Below, in pieces: positions 37,601-44,713 of a stretch of 64,000 nt of DNA. Under the pieces are notes generated by a model. The model worked only from the letters and a program-made list of their open reading frames with translations, ran no database searches and was not told the DNA's origin. Made by a program: the position numbers and the translations under genes. Source of the DNA: Panorpa germanica (taxonomy: Eukaryota > Arthropoda > Insecta > Mecoptera > Panorpidae); assembly GCA_963678705.1 (NCBI GenBank), contig OY783210.1, positions 14,943,331 to 15,007,330 of the forward strand. The letters run 5' to 3'. How positions within the stretch are numbered: the stretch's first letter is position 1; the number at the start of each line of letters is the position of its first letter.

Positions 37601-40561
37601 TTTGCATGACGAATAATTATAGAATTTGCGTTTAAAATATTTCTGTTTTTTGATTAATTTCAGTACAAAGGCAATTTAAAAGAAAACTACAATAGTGTGG
37701 ATTTAACAGAAATAGAAATGATAGATGATGAACGCGAAGCTCGGGATCTTGGTCCATTGATTTTGCAGGTATTTGAAACTGATAATGGGTTTGTGTATTT
37801 GCTAATGGTTCAAATATTGACTAACAGTTTTTATGTAAGATAATGGATTTTAAAATAATTGTTACTAATTGCAGCTACGTGAATCATTAGTTAATCACTC
37901 TTTCGGAAACCTTTCTAAAGTTCCAATTCGCTTTCATTATGATGAAATGAGAAGAGTTTCCAGCGAATATCAAGATTATTACTACGCTCCTCTTCCGAAT
38001 ACTCCATTTTCTTTGGGATTAGTTTTACCGCATGAATATGGGAACACGTGGATTAAGGTTACTATTTTAAAATAATTTATAAATTACCTCAGAAAATCTA
38101 ACCTCTAAATCGTATTTCTTTTTCAGGTTGGAGATGAGATTAAAAAGAATCAATATAACGGTATCAATATTAGTGATTTCTTTATTGGGGATAATTGGAA
38201 AGTTCATCCTGAGTGGTAAGAACCCTACATCGCTAGATATAGACATAACCATGCTGAATGTATTCTTATATCTTTCTTCTTGTCTTCTTATTTTCCAATG
38301 AAAATATTACCTTGCAGGGTTTACTGCAAATACCACTATTTAGAAGGCCATGAATTCTCTACTCCTGAAGAAGAGTTGTTGCACTTTTTAGCAAAGCTAG
38401 GTCGTCCAGGATGGAGATGGGCTCAGCAATATGATCCAGAGCGAGATCGTGTCACTGGAGAAACTTTTAACAGCCACTACCGAGCTAATGAAACTTGGGA
38501 TGAAGAAGGTATCTTACCTTTTACATAAATGAAACATTTGTTCCGTATGAGAAAGATATGTAATATTATCCGATTTTCAGCTTATTGTTTTAGAAAGAAT
38601 TTGAACGATGATGACTATTACTGTAACAGAGAATTGGTTCAGCTTTTGGTATTTGATGCAAAGGTAAAACATGAAACATTAACTTGAAGAAATAACAAAT
38701 TTTTATGTTTGAGGCATTTTTGATTTAGGTGTATTGAAATATTCTTTCAATTAGTGCAATTTCAAATCGTTTATAAACTTTGGTTTAGGTTAATGATCCC
38801 AGTTTTAAAGCATGGACCTTCAAAAGTGAAGAGGAGGAAGAACTATTCCTTCGTTACAATGCGTCTCTTCGATTTGTGGCTACTATGAGCGGTCTCACAA
38901 GATGGCAATTCGTGTTCGGAGAAGATTTAAACGACACATCTAAGTATGTTTATCATTTAAAAAGGAAATATCATACGACAATTTATGCTTATTAACGTTT
39001 TGCCATTTTGTTTCTATTTTAAGTGAGTTTGGTGACTATCACACACGAGCTGTAGATGAGACTTGGTATAAGAGCGCCATTTTACAGCATCAAATTGATC
39101 CGGAGTCATTTGTATTCTCAGTACCATTGACAGATGATAAACGACCAGAAGGACCTTTAACAGTCACTGCAAGTCACGCAATATTTCCTCGAGATGGCGG
39201 ACTAGAAGCACCAGGAAGTGTAGTTGGTTTTCAATTTACTCATTCGCTACTTTATGATCGATTTATGGAGATTACCTCAGTTGCAGATGTGGGTGTAATT
39301 AAATATGCCTTGTTACATGTCTTTTTAATATTTCCTTAAGTTTAATACTTTTAATTACTTCTGCAGTGTGATAACTGTCAAAAAACATGTGATTCGGAGG
39401 AATCAGATTGTTTCGTGATTGATAATAATGGCTACATTATAATATCAGAGGAAATGAAAGACACAGGACGATTCTTTGGCGAAATACAAGGCGCTATTAT
39501 GAAGGATATGGTCGAATCAAATATATTTAGAAAAATAACAGTGTTTGACCTTCAAGGAGTTTGCTATCGATCCGTAATGATCAGCAGTGATTGCAGCGTC
39601 ATATTTACGGTAATTATAACTTATTTTAAGCAGATAAATATGTAAATTTCGTTAGCCTTCAATTTTATTTTGGTTACAGCCAATAAAATATATCCAATGG
39701 GCCATTCAATGGTTTATGGCGAAACTATTTTGGCTAGCAATGGAGGCAGCAATCTGGACTAATGCAATGCCTGAAGAAGGTCAATATCTTTATTACCAAC
39801 ATAGTTTCTTGCTTCTAGAACATCTTGTTTGATAGATTGTTTATTAAAAATTACAGATGTTGATTACGACGTTCAAAATGCCCCAAAAGCTCGTGTACCA
39901 TTAAGGAAAGGTACAACCGAAGAAGAAGAAGCATGGTTTAACATATCCCATCCGAAGATTTTTGAAGATCAACCAATTGCTTGCGACAGGGAACGTGATT
40001 TGTATCTTCTTCGTCAAGATTTATTCATTGGCGGAGATTATTTACCAGATCCCCAACCAAATTGTTCCAGACCATACTTGGTTAAAAGAATTCCACATAC
40101 AAATTTACTTCTGATTGTTGTGGATGCTATGTCTTCTTCTTGTTACGGAATCTTAAGTTCTGAACCTCGAGATATTGTTTATTCCAATAATACACAACCT
40201 CCCTGTCACAAACTGGGACTGAATGATCTGTTAAGAAGAAGATTATCGGGATGCTATACGGACCATCCGCTGGTAAACATTTTGGTTATATCTTTAACAA
40301 GTTTAATTTTACTGACTGTTCGATAATACTATAATGTCTTTTACAGGAAGAAGAAATGTCCCAAAGGACTTGTGGCCGAAGTGATATTACTAAAAATAGT
40401 GTCTTCATCTTATTAATTTCCTGGGTTTATCTTTTAATATTAAATAATGCACATTAAATCTAGTTATGTTATCTATCTTTGTACCGTACAATCAACCAAC
40501 CAATTGTTCTACACATCTTTATTACTCTATATAAATCTAATTATTATCAGTTATGAATAAA
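28640..40561 (+). CDS. Voltage-gated calcium channel alpha2/delta subunit, gene 1 (complete)
   Basis: Auxiliary alpha2/delta subunit of Cav channels, alpha2delta-3/straightjacket-like: an extracellular protein that traffics the pore subunit to synaptic membranes. The coding exons I join are 28672-28778, 30339-30420, 31073-31183, 31261-31350, 31721-31877, 31940-32071, 32534-32907, 33958-34177, 34266-34402, 35175-35315, 35932-36114, 36267-36341, 37664-37768, 37875-38057, 38127-38215, 38318-38508, 38581-38663, 38789-38943, 39024-39288, 39367-39609, 39680-39779, 39857-40272 and 40347-40457. The total is 3,750 nt or 1,249 aa, with GT-AG introns and no frame break. Domain order is signal peptide (about 1-30), VWA_N (about 80-225), VWA with MIDAS D262-x-S264-x-S266 and D375, Cache region (from about 450), Cys-rich delta part, and a C-terminal hydrophobic tail 1231-1245 suited to GPI attachment. 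The ATG at 28,672 heads the signal peptide and follows a splice-acceptor-like ttttcag at 28,640, so an upstream untranslated exon is likely. It is parallel to gene 2, 4.1 kb upstream of it. Exon joins were made by hand. Confidence 0.93.
28672..28778 (+). CDS. Gene 1 coding exon 1: signal peptide
   Basis: Encodes M-T-Q-C-R-L-G-K followed by a hydrophobic stretch ([15 protein letters not shown]) and a small-residue region (ESGTSS), a classical secretory signal. It ends GAA GT before gtaagt and joins exon 2 in phase 2 (reads E-V-V-E-R-W). There is no earlier in-frame ATG after the acceptor-like site at 28,639-28,640. Confidence 0.85.
29502..30140 (-). repeat. Dispersed repeat family C, copy 2 (gene 1 intron 1)
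   Basis: Inverse copy of 5,024-5,710, occupying much of the 1.56-kb intron 1. Landmarks are GTCGATTGGAGTAAAACTGT, TGCACCGATCCATTTGAAA, GGTTACCTGCAGAAACTTATC and GTGATGAGTTATAAGGGAC. A T run at about 29,743-29,758 is internal. Confidence 0.65.
31721..32071 (+). CDS. Gene 1 coding exons 5-6: VWA_N region
   Basis: Exons 31721-31877 and 31940-32071, with a 62-nt intron between them. They encode the part before the VWA domain, including [17 protein letters not shown] and [15 protein letters not shown]. Both blocks are matched in gene 2 (exons 46637-46904 and 46988-47119) and are typical of the VWA_N domain of alpha2/delta proteins. In gene 2, exons 4 and 5 of gene 1 are fused into one and carry an insertion of about 25 residues. 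Confidence 0.88.
32534..32907 (+). CDS. Gene 1 coding exon 7: VWA domain with MIDAS
   Basis: Residues 227-351. It starts after a TCA codon split by the intron and contains I-L-V-D-N-S-G-S-M, the DxSxS metal-ion-dependent adhesion site (D262, S264, S266). S-N-N-D-F-V-N-I and V-P-C-F follow, as in animal alpha2/delta VWA domains. The MIDAS is needed for channel trafficking in this family, and its key residues are present. In gene 2 the same stretch is split into two exons (47257-47516 and 48916-49052). Confidence 0.92.
33087..33950 (-). mobile_element. Antisense LINE fragment in gene 1 intron 7
   Basis: The minus strand carries the same 3' region as the LINE at 1,061. Shared words are AAAGGGAGGCAGTGAAG, AAGAGGTGGATGGCGGA, CACATTAAGTTT and the 3' UTR motif AAAGCCGAAAGGC, followed by an AATTAATTAATTAATAATAA-type tail at 33,087-33,115. 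The frame is broken by several stops, and the 3' UTR is longer than in the first copy. Seen from the gene's strand it is strongly pyrimidine-rich right up to the acceptor of exon 8 at 33,957. The exact 5' limit is uncertain. Confidence 0.8.
33958..34402 (+). CDS. Gene 1 coding exons 8-9: end of VWA domain
   Basis: Exons 33958-34177 and 34266-34402 (88-nt intron, codon split G|GG). They encode Q-A-I-M-L-I-T-D-G (D375, conserved VWA core), F-T-Y-L-I-G-K-E-V and the end of VWA (I-A-R-P-L-V-L, W-T-H-A-Y-A-D). Gene 2 has exactly corresponding exons at 49431-49606 and 49853-49989. Confidence 0.92.
34556..34563. repeat. Left 8-bp target-site duplication (hAT-type)
   Basis: AAAGTAGA, identical to 35,118-35,125 on the other side of the element. 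Confidence 0.85.
34564..35117 (+). mobile_element. hAT-type non-autonomous element (gene 1 intron 9)
   Basis: It starts CAGGGGCGGCCTTAGCC and ends GGCCGCCTCTG, ends of the CAGRGGCGG type seen in hAT elements. It is flanked by an exact 8-bp target duplication, AAAGTAGA, at 34,556-34,563 and 35,118-35,125; 8 bp is the hAT length. A second copy of the left terminus (CAGGGGCGGCCTTAGCC) lies inside at about 34,793, so the left end is duplicated. There is no transposase frame; the 61-codon open frame at 34,921 is not recognisable. Confidence 0.88.
35118..35125. repeat. Right 8-bp target-site duplication (hAT-type)
   Basis: AAAGTAGA, identical to 34,556-34,563. Confidence 0.85.
35175..36341 (+). 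CDS. Gene 1 coding exons 10-12: Cache region
   Basis: Exons 35175-35315, 35932-36114 and 36267-36341. They encode [23 protein letters not shown] and [24 protein letters not shown]. The last block is the signature of the extracellular Cache fold in alpha2/delta proteins. In alpha2delta-1 and -2 this fold helps form the gabapentinoid pocket; whether this protein binds such drugs cannot be read here. Gene 2 has an extra 57-nt exon between the halves that correspond to exon 11. Confidence 0.9.
35586..35861. repeat. Family E foldback element (gene 1 intron 10)
   Basis: The ends AACTCAATGAGTTCG and CGAACTTATTGAGTG are inverted, and inside them GATAGTACCAACCTTCAAAC pairs with GTTTGAAAGTTGGTACTATC. 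A half copy occurs at about 19,558-19,652. It is a miniature inverted-repeat element without coding capacity. Confidence 0.7.
36610..36810. repeat. Possible TIR element fragment (gene 1 intron 12)
   Basis: The left side reads AATTACGTAGCATGC followed by a G-rich block (CGGGGGGAGGGG). The right side contains GACGTCATGATGACGTCATT and TGACGTAATT. ACGTA/ACGTC ends in inverse order suggest a decayed inverted-repeat element, but the arms are too short to be sure. Confidence 0.3.
36975..36979 (-). terminator. Pol III T5 terminator of tRNA-Sec
   Basis: Five T residues on the minus strand, starting seven bases after the last tRNA base. This is the usual Pol III stop signal. Confidence 0.75.
36986..37072 (-). 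tRNA. tRNA-Sec (selenocysteine, anticodon TCA)
   Basis: The minus strand from 37,072 to 36,986 folds as tRNA[Ser]Sec, 87 nt without CCA. Acceptor: GCTCAGC pairs with GCTGAGC, then T-T and G-C give the long acceptor, with discriminator G at 36,986. D arm: long 6-bp stem, CCTCGG with CCGGGG. Anticodon arm: CAGA-CTTCAAA-TCTG, anticodon TCA. Variable arm: long, CTGAC-TAAC-GTCAG. T arm: GCGG-TTCGATT-CCGC. From memory of the family, these blocks correspond one-to-one to vertebrate tRNA-Sec, with changes that keep pairing (for example G-C in place of A-T in the D stem). It decodes UGA as selenocysteine with EFsec and SBP2. It lies antisense inside intron 12 of gene 1, is intact, and has its own promoter and terminator. 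A recent pseudogene is the main alternative. Confidence 0.93.
37095..37100 (-). promoter_or_regulatory. TATA box of the tRNA-Sec gene
   Basis: TATATA at -23 to -28 relative to the tRNA start at 37,072. tRNA-Sec genes are known to use an external snRNA-type Pol III promoter (PSE plus TATA) instead of relying on internal boxes, and the position fits. Confidence 0.65.
37119..37139 (-). promoter_or_regulatory. Possible PSE (PSEA-like) element of tRNA-Sec
   Basis: The minus strand reads TTAACTCTCGCTAGTGAAGT at about -47 to -67, placed before the TATA box as in insect U6-type promoters. The similarity to known PSEA sequences is weak; the call rests mainly on position. Confidence 0.3.
37664..38663 (+). 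CDS. Gene 1 coding exons 13-17: middle alpha2 region
   Basis: Exons 37664-37768, 37875-38057, 38127-38215, 38318-38508 and 38581-38663. Motifs shared with gene 2 are [24 protein letters not shown] followed by Y-C-K-Y-H, R-P-G-W-R-W and [12 protein letters not shown]. Codons are split across introns 15 (TG|G) and 16 (G|CT) with frame kept. This is the VGCC_alpha2-type region that follows the Cache fold. Confidence 0.88.
38789..40272 (+). CDS. Gene 1 coding exons 18-22: C-terminal alpha2 and delta region
   Basis: Exons 38789-38943, 39024-39288, 39367-39609, 39680-39779 and 39857-40272. Conserved blocks are M-S-G-L-T-R-W, W-Y-K-S-A-I, F-V-F-S-V-P, V-V-G-F-Q-F, C-x-x-C-x3-C-x5[18 protein letters not shown], and a Cys-rich end ([19 protein letters not shown]). 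The delta peptide, which stays disulphide-linked to alpha2 after processing in known family members, lies in this part. The cleavage site cannot be fixed from sequence. Confidence 0.9.
40347..40457 (+). CDS. Gene 1 terminal coding exon 23: GPI-signal-like tail
   Basis: It encodes [17 protein letters not shown] and then a hydrophobic run ([15 protein letters not shown]) ending N-N-A-H and a TAA stop at 40,455-40,457. A Cys/Gly/Ser-rich stretch before a terminal hydrophobic segment is what is expected of the GPI-attachment signal reported for alpha2/delta proteins. The preceding intron is only 74 nt, and reading through it gives another hydrophobic tail ending at 40,326. Confidence 0.85.
   Translation, partial: EEEMSQRTCGRSDITKNSVFILLISWVYLLILNNAH
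40556..40561 (+). promoter_or_regulatory. Poly(A) signal of gene 1
   Basis: AATAAA 99 nt after the TAA stop, followed by a GT/T-rich stretch (GTGTATTTGTGTTATTGTTA). No other canonical hexamer lies between it and the stop codon. Confidence 0.75.
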
Positions 40562-40602
40562 AGTGTATTTGTGTTATTGTTATTATTTGTGTTTTATTTT
40601 AT

Positions 40603-40821
40603 GTGTCTTTTAACTTTTTTCTGTTTGTGAGAACAAGTTTGTTTGTACAAGACTCTCAGAGACTTCATAAACTACGTGATCACATTTTAAAGTCTTTAGG
40701 ACCCACCTGGATGTGGAACTTAGTAGGTTTAGATGTCTCCAAAGAAATAAAATCAAAAAGAAATGGAATTGCTCCAAATAAAACTAACTCTACACCCCAC
40801 CCTTTAACCTACCCACCCTAA
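40603..40821 (+). other. Open frame of unknown status downstream of gene 1
   Basis: A 72-codon open frame with an ordinary-looking middle (L-G-P-T-W-M-W-N-L-V-G-L-D-V) but no recognised domain. It starts only 42 nt after the poly(A) signal and runs into a C-rich tract. It may be a fragment of a mobile-element protein or chance; I do not call it a gene. Confidence 0.2.
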
Positions 40822-40838
40822 CCCTTTTCTACAACCTA

Positions 40839-40854
40839 CCCCCCCCCCCCCCCC
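40839..40854. repeat. Poly(C) tract, 16 nt
   Basis: Sixteen consecutive C residues, preceded by a C-rich stretch (CTAACCCTTTTCTACAACCT). Unusual in this AT-rich sequence and prone to length error. Confidence 0.9.
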
Positions 40855-40965
40855 AACTACGTATAGACTACGTTTCATATCCGACTTTTTCAATAGGAAT
40901 ATATAGTTGATAAAGTATATATTTCATTCGTGCCTTATAAGATGATTCATATATAAGAATTGTAA

Positions 40966-41215
40966 GAAAAATTGGTTGAGAAAATGCTTTAGACGTCTTC
41001 GTCTTAGACTAAAGCTGCACTGCGAAAAAGAATAGTGCGGAAATAAATCCGTAACTCTGTAATATATTGAATCATATAAATGTACAGCTCTGCTGATTTA
41101 AAAGTTGCATGGTAATTAATATTTATATTATTATTATTTTTGAGCTATTTTTTTAAGCAGTGCAGTCTAAGCCTAAGAAAGATTCGACGATACTTCCTAC
41201 TTTCTGCAATAATTG
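40966..41215. repeat. Family F foldback element
   Basis: The left side has TTAGACTAAAGCTGCACTGCG; the right side has the inverse, AGCAGTGCAGTCTAAG. The left arm is also found at 16,549-16,645 (CTTTAGACGCCTCTTTCTTAGG, GCACTGCGAAAAAGAAT). A diverged inverted-repeat element. Confidence 0.55.
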
Positions 41216-41349
41216 CTGCTTCGTACAGAACGACCGCAGATCATTAAGAGTGGAAAACGATACAGATAATATGCACTTTTATTACCTTTGATAAAGTGCT
41301 CTTTTGATAAACATATTAAAGTAAGAAGCTTCATGATAAAGTGTGCAAA

Positions 41350-41707
41350 CCCAGTAAACATTTTGGAGTAAATTCTACTTAATTTCTATTACGTATCATG
41401 AATTTTTTGTCTGGAACGTGTTCGTTTTCTATTCAGTCGTTCAAAGGAAAGGTCCTTTTTATGAGCTACAGACATTGCAACGACGGTTCACTGCTGAATT
41501 AAAAGCGGAGTAGGTTTATGATTTATGACCGGATAATAAAAATATACCCATGTGGGAAAGAAACAGAAATACTTAATGAATGATGTTGGAAAAAGAAAGA
41601 ATATTATTATGAAAAACTAACACAAAATCTGTGACAGGTAAAGAACTTGTAAAGCGTTAGAATAGAATTGTACGAGTGACTCGAACTTCACCAAATTGTT
41701 TACTGGG
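41350..41707 (+). mobile_element. Family B deletion derivative (358 bp)
   Basis: It starts CCCAGTAAACATTTTGGAG and ends CACCAAATTGTTTACTGGG. About 190 bp of the left end is joined straight to about 170 bp of the right end near 41,534-41,546, with the whole middle of the 1.1-kb form missing. Confidence 0.85.
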
Positions 41708-42751
41708 AATACGAAAGAAGTCGAATACATTCTACTCAAAATATCGTCGTCCACATGCTCCAGTGTGAGAGAGAATTGTGTGTATTTAAAGTTTATGTAA
41801 CATAGAAGGAAATACTCTTTATGTAAGAAATATTACCCAGTGCCTCTCAGGAGACATATTAGCATAGGTGTCGGGGGAAGTAGGAAAAAGATAAGCAAAT
41901 GGTAATAAAGTAAGGAAAGAAGAAGATAGAAAGTAACAACAAAGGAATTTTAATCTTTTATATAAAATAATAAAGTCATAAACAACAATTTTTTTTTTTT
42001 TTAGTTTTGTATTTTGTTTCTTATTGAAATGTTTAAAGACCAAATCATTCAGGTCATCTTCTTCTTCTTTTGAATCGTTCATCTATCTATCATCTTCAAT
42101 GTATCTAGCAGACTATCAACGTTCAAATAAACTTCCTTGTAAGAACGCAAATTAAAAGTTAATATTGTAGTTTCATATTTAAAATAGAGATGGCAGCACT
42201 ATATATTGCAGATTTTCTATTTACATGCAATACAATATAAAGACAATACTGTTTAACAAAACTTGTATCTTTAAACTATAACCTATACTTCTTTTTCAAG
42301 GTTCTTCAAATAGTTTTACGTTGTGAACCACGTAGTTTATACAATTATAAGAAATGCTGAAGATTTCCCTATGGAGTTTCCACTAAACAACCCCATGAAA
42401 GCAAATCAATAACAAAATGTGACGTAACAAACCATGGCGCATGTCAAGAAACTTATGAACCGTGCGCAGATAGTGATAGAGTAAAAACACTGCCATAAAT
42501 GGTCAATAACCAAGTGATCGACGAAGAACACATAATATAATAGTGCGATTCAAATAACTCTAAGGAATATTTAAAAAAAATTAAACACTAAGTCAATTCA
42601 TGATATTAGTCTTTATATTTTTTCTGGTTGTGACATTATGTATGGGATATCTATTGGAGATAAGCGATGAGTAAAGTGAACAACTATTACTTATTTAAAA
42701 TAAACATTGCAAATGCTAATCGCGTAAACGTTTATAATTTCGAAGATATGA
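41708..42751. other. Intergenic DNA, nothing recognised
   Basis: No coding or structural feature. An antisense open frame at 41,819-42,082 is low-complexity (Lys/Asp/Glu) and unsupported. Confidence 0.3.
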
Positions 42752-43365
42752 AATGGGCTTGTGTCCTCATTCTTTAGTGGTCCATTTTTCAATTGTTGAT
42801 TGAAATTGATGTTAATAAATGTGTATTGGCGTGTCTATTTTATTAAATATCTAAATATTGACGGAGATATAGCAATTAAAAATTTAAATTGTAGTTTTAG
42901 CGCTAGAAATGGTCTGCCATATTTTTATGACGTTAAATGCATTTTAACGTCAGTTACTTGTTGAGTAGGTCAATACTGTGGTAATGTTTTGTAGCTGTTG
43001 GTAGTCAAATAATCAAATCTAGTCAAAGAATAATAAGTTTTTATTTTATTTAACCCTGTTACGGCAGACATAATAATGAAATTTTATTGTTCCTTGAAAT
43101 AACTATAAATAATATTTGATATATAAATACATAAGCAGAGATTTATGAGCTGTAAGGTTGGTAACGTTACACAAGGATTGTGATGTCACATGCACTTGGA
43201 ATGTGTACAACGTTGAATCCCTTTAATAATTAAAGAGACAAAATGACTTTTTTAATTGTTAATATCTCTTAACATATAAGGAGTTATTAAAAAATAATTG
43301 AACATTTGAGGTTCTAGTAACCCACTTTATCAATATATAGTACACTTTTGTAGAAATTAAGACAT
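42752..43365 (+). repeat. Family A element, right end clipped
   Basis: It starts AAATGGGCTTGTGTCCTCAT and carries all inner landmarks (TATTGGCGTGTCTATTTT, ATTGACGGAGATATAGCAAT, TAGCGCTAGAAATGG, TGTAGCTGTTGGTAGTC, ACAACGTTGAATCCCTTTAA). It ends at AGAAATTAAGACAT without the final terminal repeat. Confidence 0.85.
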
Positions 43366-43499
43366 TATTCAGCTTAGATCGCTTTCATAACGTAATGCGA
43401 CCCTGTATCCACTAGCAAAATTAAAAATAATGTATTCCCGCGAAACATAAAACAGTCGTGTAATATTTTACATAGTATTATTAAGAAAGTAATTATAGC

Positions 43500-44110
43500 T
43501 AAACCTAGTAATATTTAATTAAAAAGTGTATTATATTATTAGTCTTACTTTATAGCTATTGTAACAGAATTTAATCTTGAAATAAGTGTTTTTAAGATAT
43601 TGTAATCACTAGAAGTTATCGTTAACTAACTGTTATTAGTGTGATTATGCACAAAAGCTTATTTTACGGCTTGGCACATAATGTTGTATATTAGGTAACT
43701 TTATTCAATAGAACTTTTGTTATGTTACATAAACCTTAAATATACGTAACTGTGTTTTAAATCACATTCTTAATGGGCTTGTGAATTCACTTTTTAGATA
43801 TGTTTTTTCTAATTATTAATTTAAATACATACAGTGTTCTTATTTATTTAAATATCCAAAAGTGGACGGTGATATAGTTATTTAAAATTTGAATTTCTTT
43901 GTTGGTATTTAAATTTTAACTATCTTTTGACGTCACTGAACGATTTTTAAAAGAAAAAGGGTAAGCATCGGACGTGACGTCAGGAGACGACTTATTTTTT
44001 ATAATTTTTGATACCTTTAATATATTTAGCTCTCCTATAATATTGAGGCTTGTTAAAAAATGATTAGTCATTTGAGATCCTGATAGCTAGTTTTAAATTT
44101 TACAGAAATG
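43500..44110 (+). repeat. Diverged family A copy next to an unclassified repeat
   Basis: From about 43,771, AATGGGCTTGTGAATTCACT and then AATATCCAAAAGTGGACGGTG mark a diverged family A copy. The preceding segment (GTTGTATATTAGGTAAC, ACGTAACTGTGTTT) resembles 19,090-19,165 and parts of 45,690-45,810, a further degraded repeat. Confidence 0.45.
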
Positions 44111-44603
44111 ATGACATCGGTTTGGTTCATGATACTTTTGGTAATATGTTTTTAAATATGCTGAGACTAATTTAAAAGCACTTAATCAATTTTGGTCTTA
44201 GTTGATACTTTTACCAATATCTTGTGTAATATTAAATAGTTTTAGGTTAAAAACAAAACAGGTCAAAAGTTTGTCGACCATTTGACAGAGAGCTAAATAT
44301 AATTCCAGGAATCAGAAGATAAAGGCAAATTGTACTACACAAAATAGACTACAATATGTTAAATTTCACGAATAACAAGTTCATTATTTAGAAAAATGTA
44401 AATAAAATCTCAATATAACTTCGTTCAAATATTTAATGTAAATATATAATTAATTAAAGTGACACATCTAATCGAATAGAAGAAGAGTTCGCATTAAAAA
44501 AATAATAAATTACAAAATATAAACCACAACGTGATTTTGTGAATAATATAATGGTGTTAATTGAATATTGGTGATCTGATTGTTCGAGTTTTAATTAATA
44601 ACA

Positions 44604-44713
44604 ATGAGTTCGTTTGTCAGTATTGTTGTGGTATTATTTTGTTTATTTCCTTATTGTCTAAGACAATCCCTGTTAGTTAGTTCTTATCAAGAAGAAGCCA
44701 TAAGACACAGTCT
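44604..44713 (+). CDS. Gene 2 coding exon 1: signal peptide
   Basis: It encodes M-S-S-F and then a hydrophobic stretch ([15 protein letters not shown]), ending in phase 2 before gtaagt. The split Leu codon CT|A joins V-R-S-W-A in exon 2, matching V-E-R-W-A in gene 1. This fixes both the start and the first splice. Confidence 0.85.

Noticed and set aside
40273-40326. Taking 40,326 as the only stop of gene 1
   Set aside because: A clean donor at 40,273 and acceptor at 40,346 lead to an exon with a better GPI-type tail. The unspliced stop is kept only as a possible alternative (see findings).
40800-40854. Telomere-like repeat (AACCC)
   Set aside because: Only loose C-rich sequence plus a poly(C) run; no regular TTAGG/CCTAA array.
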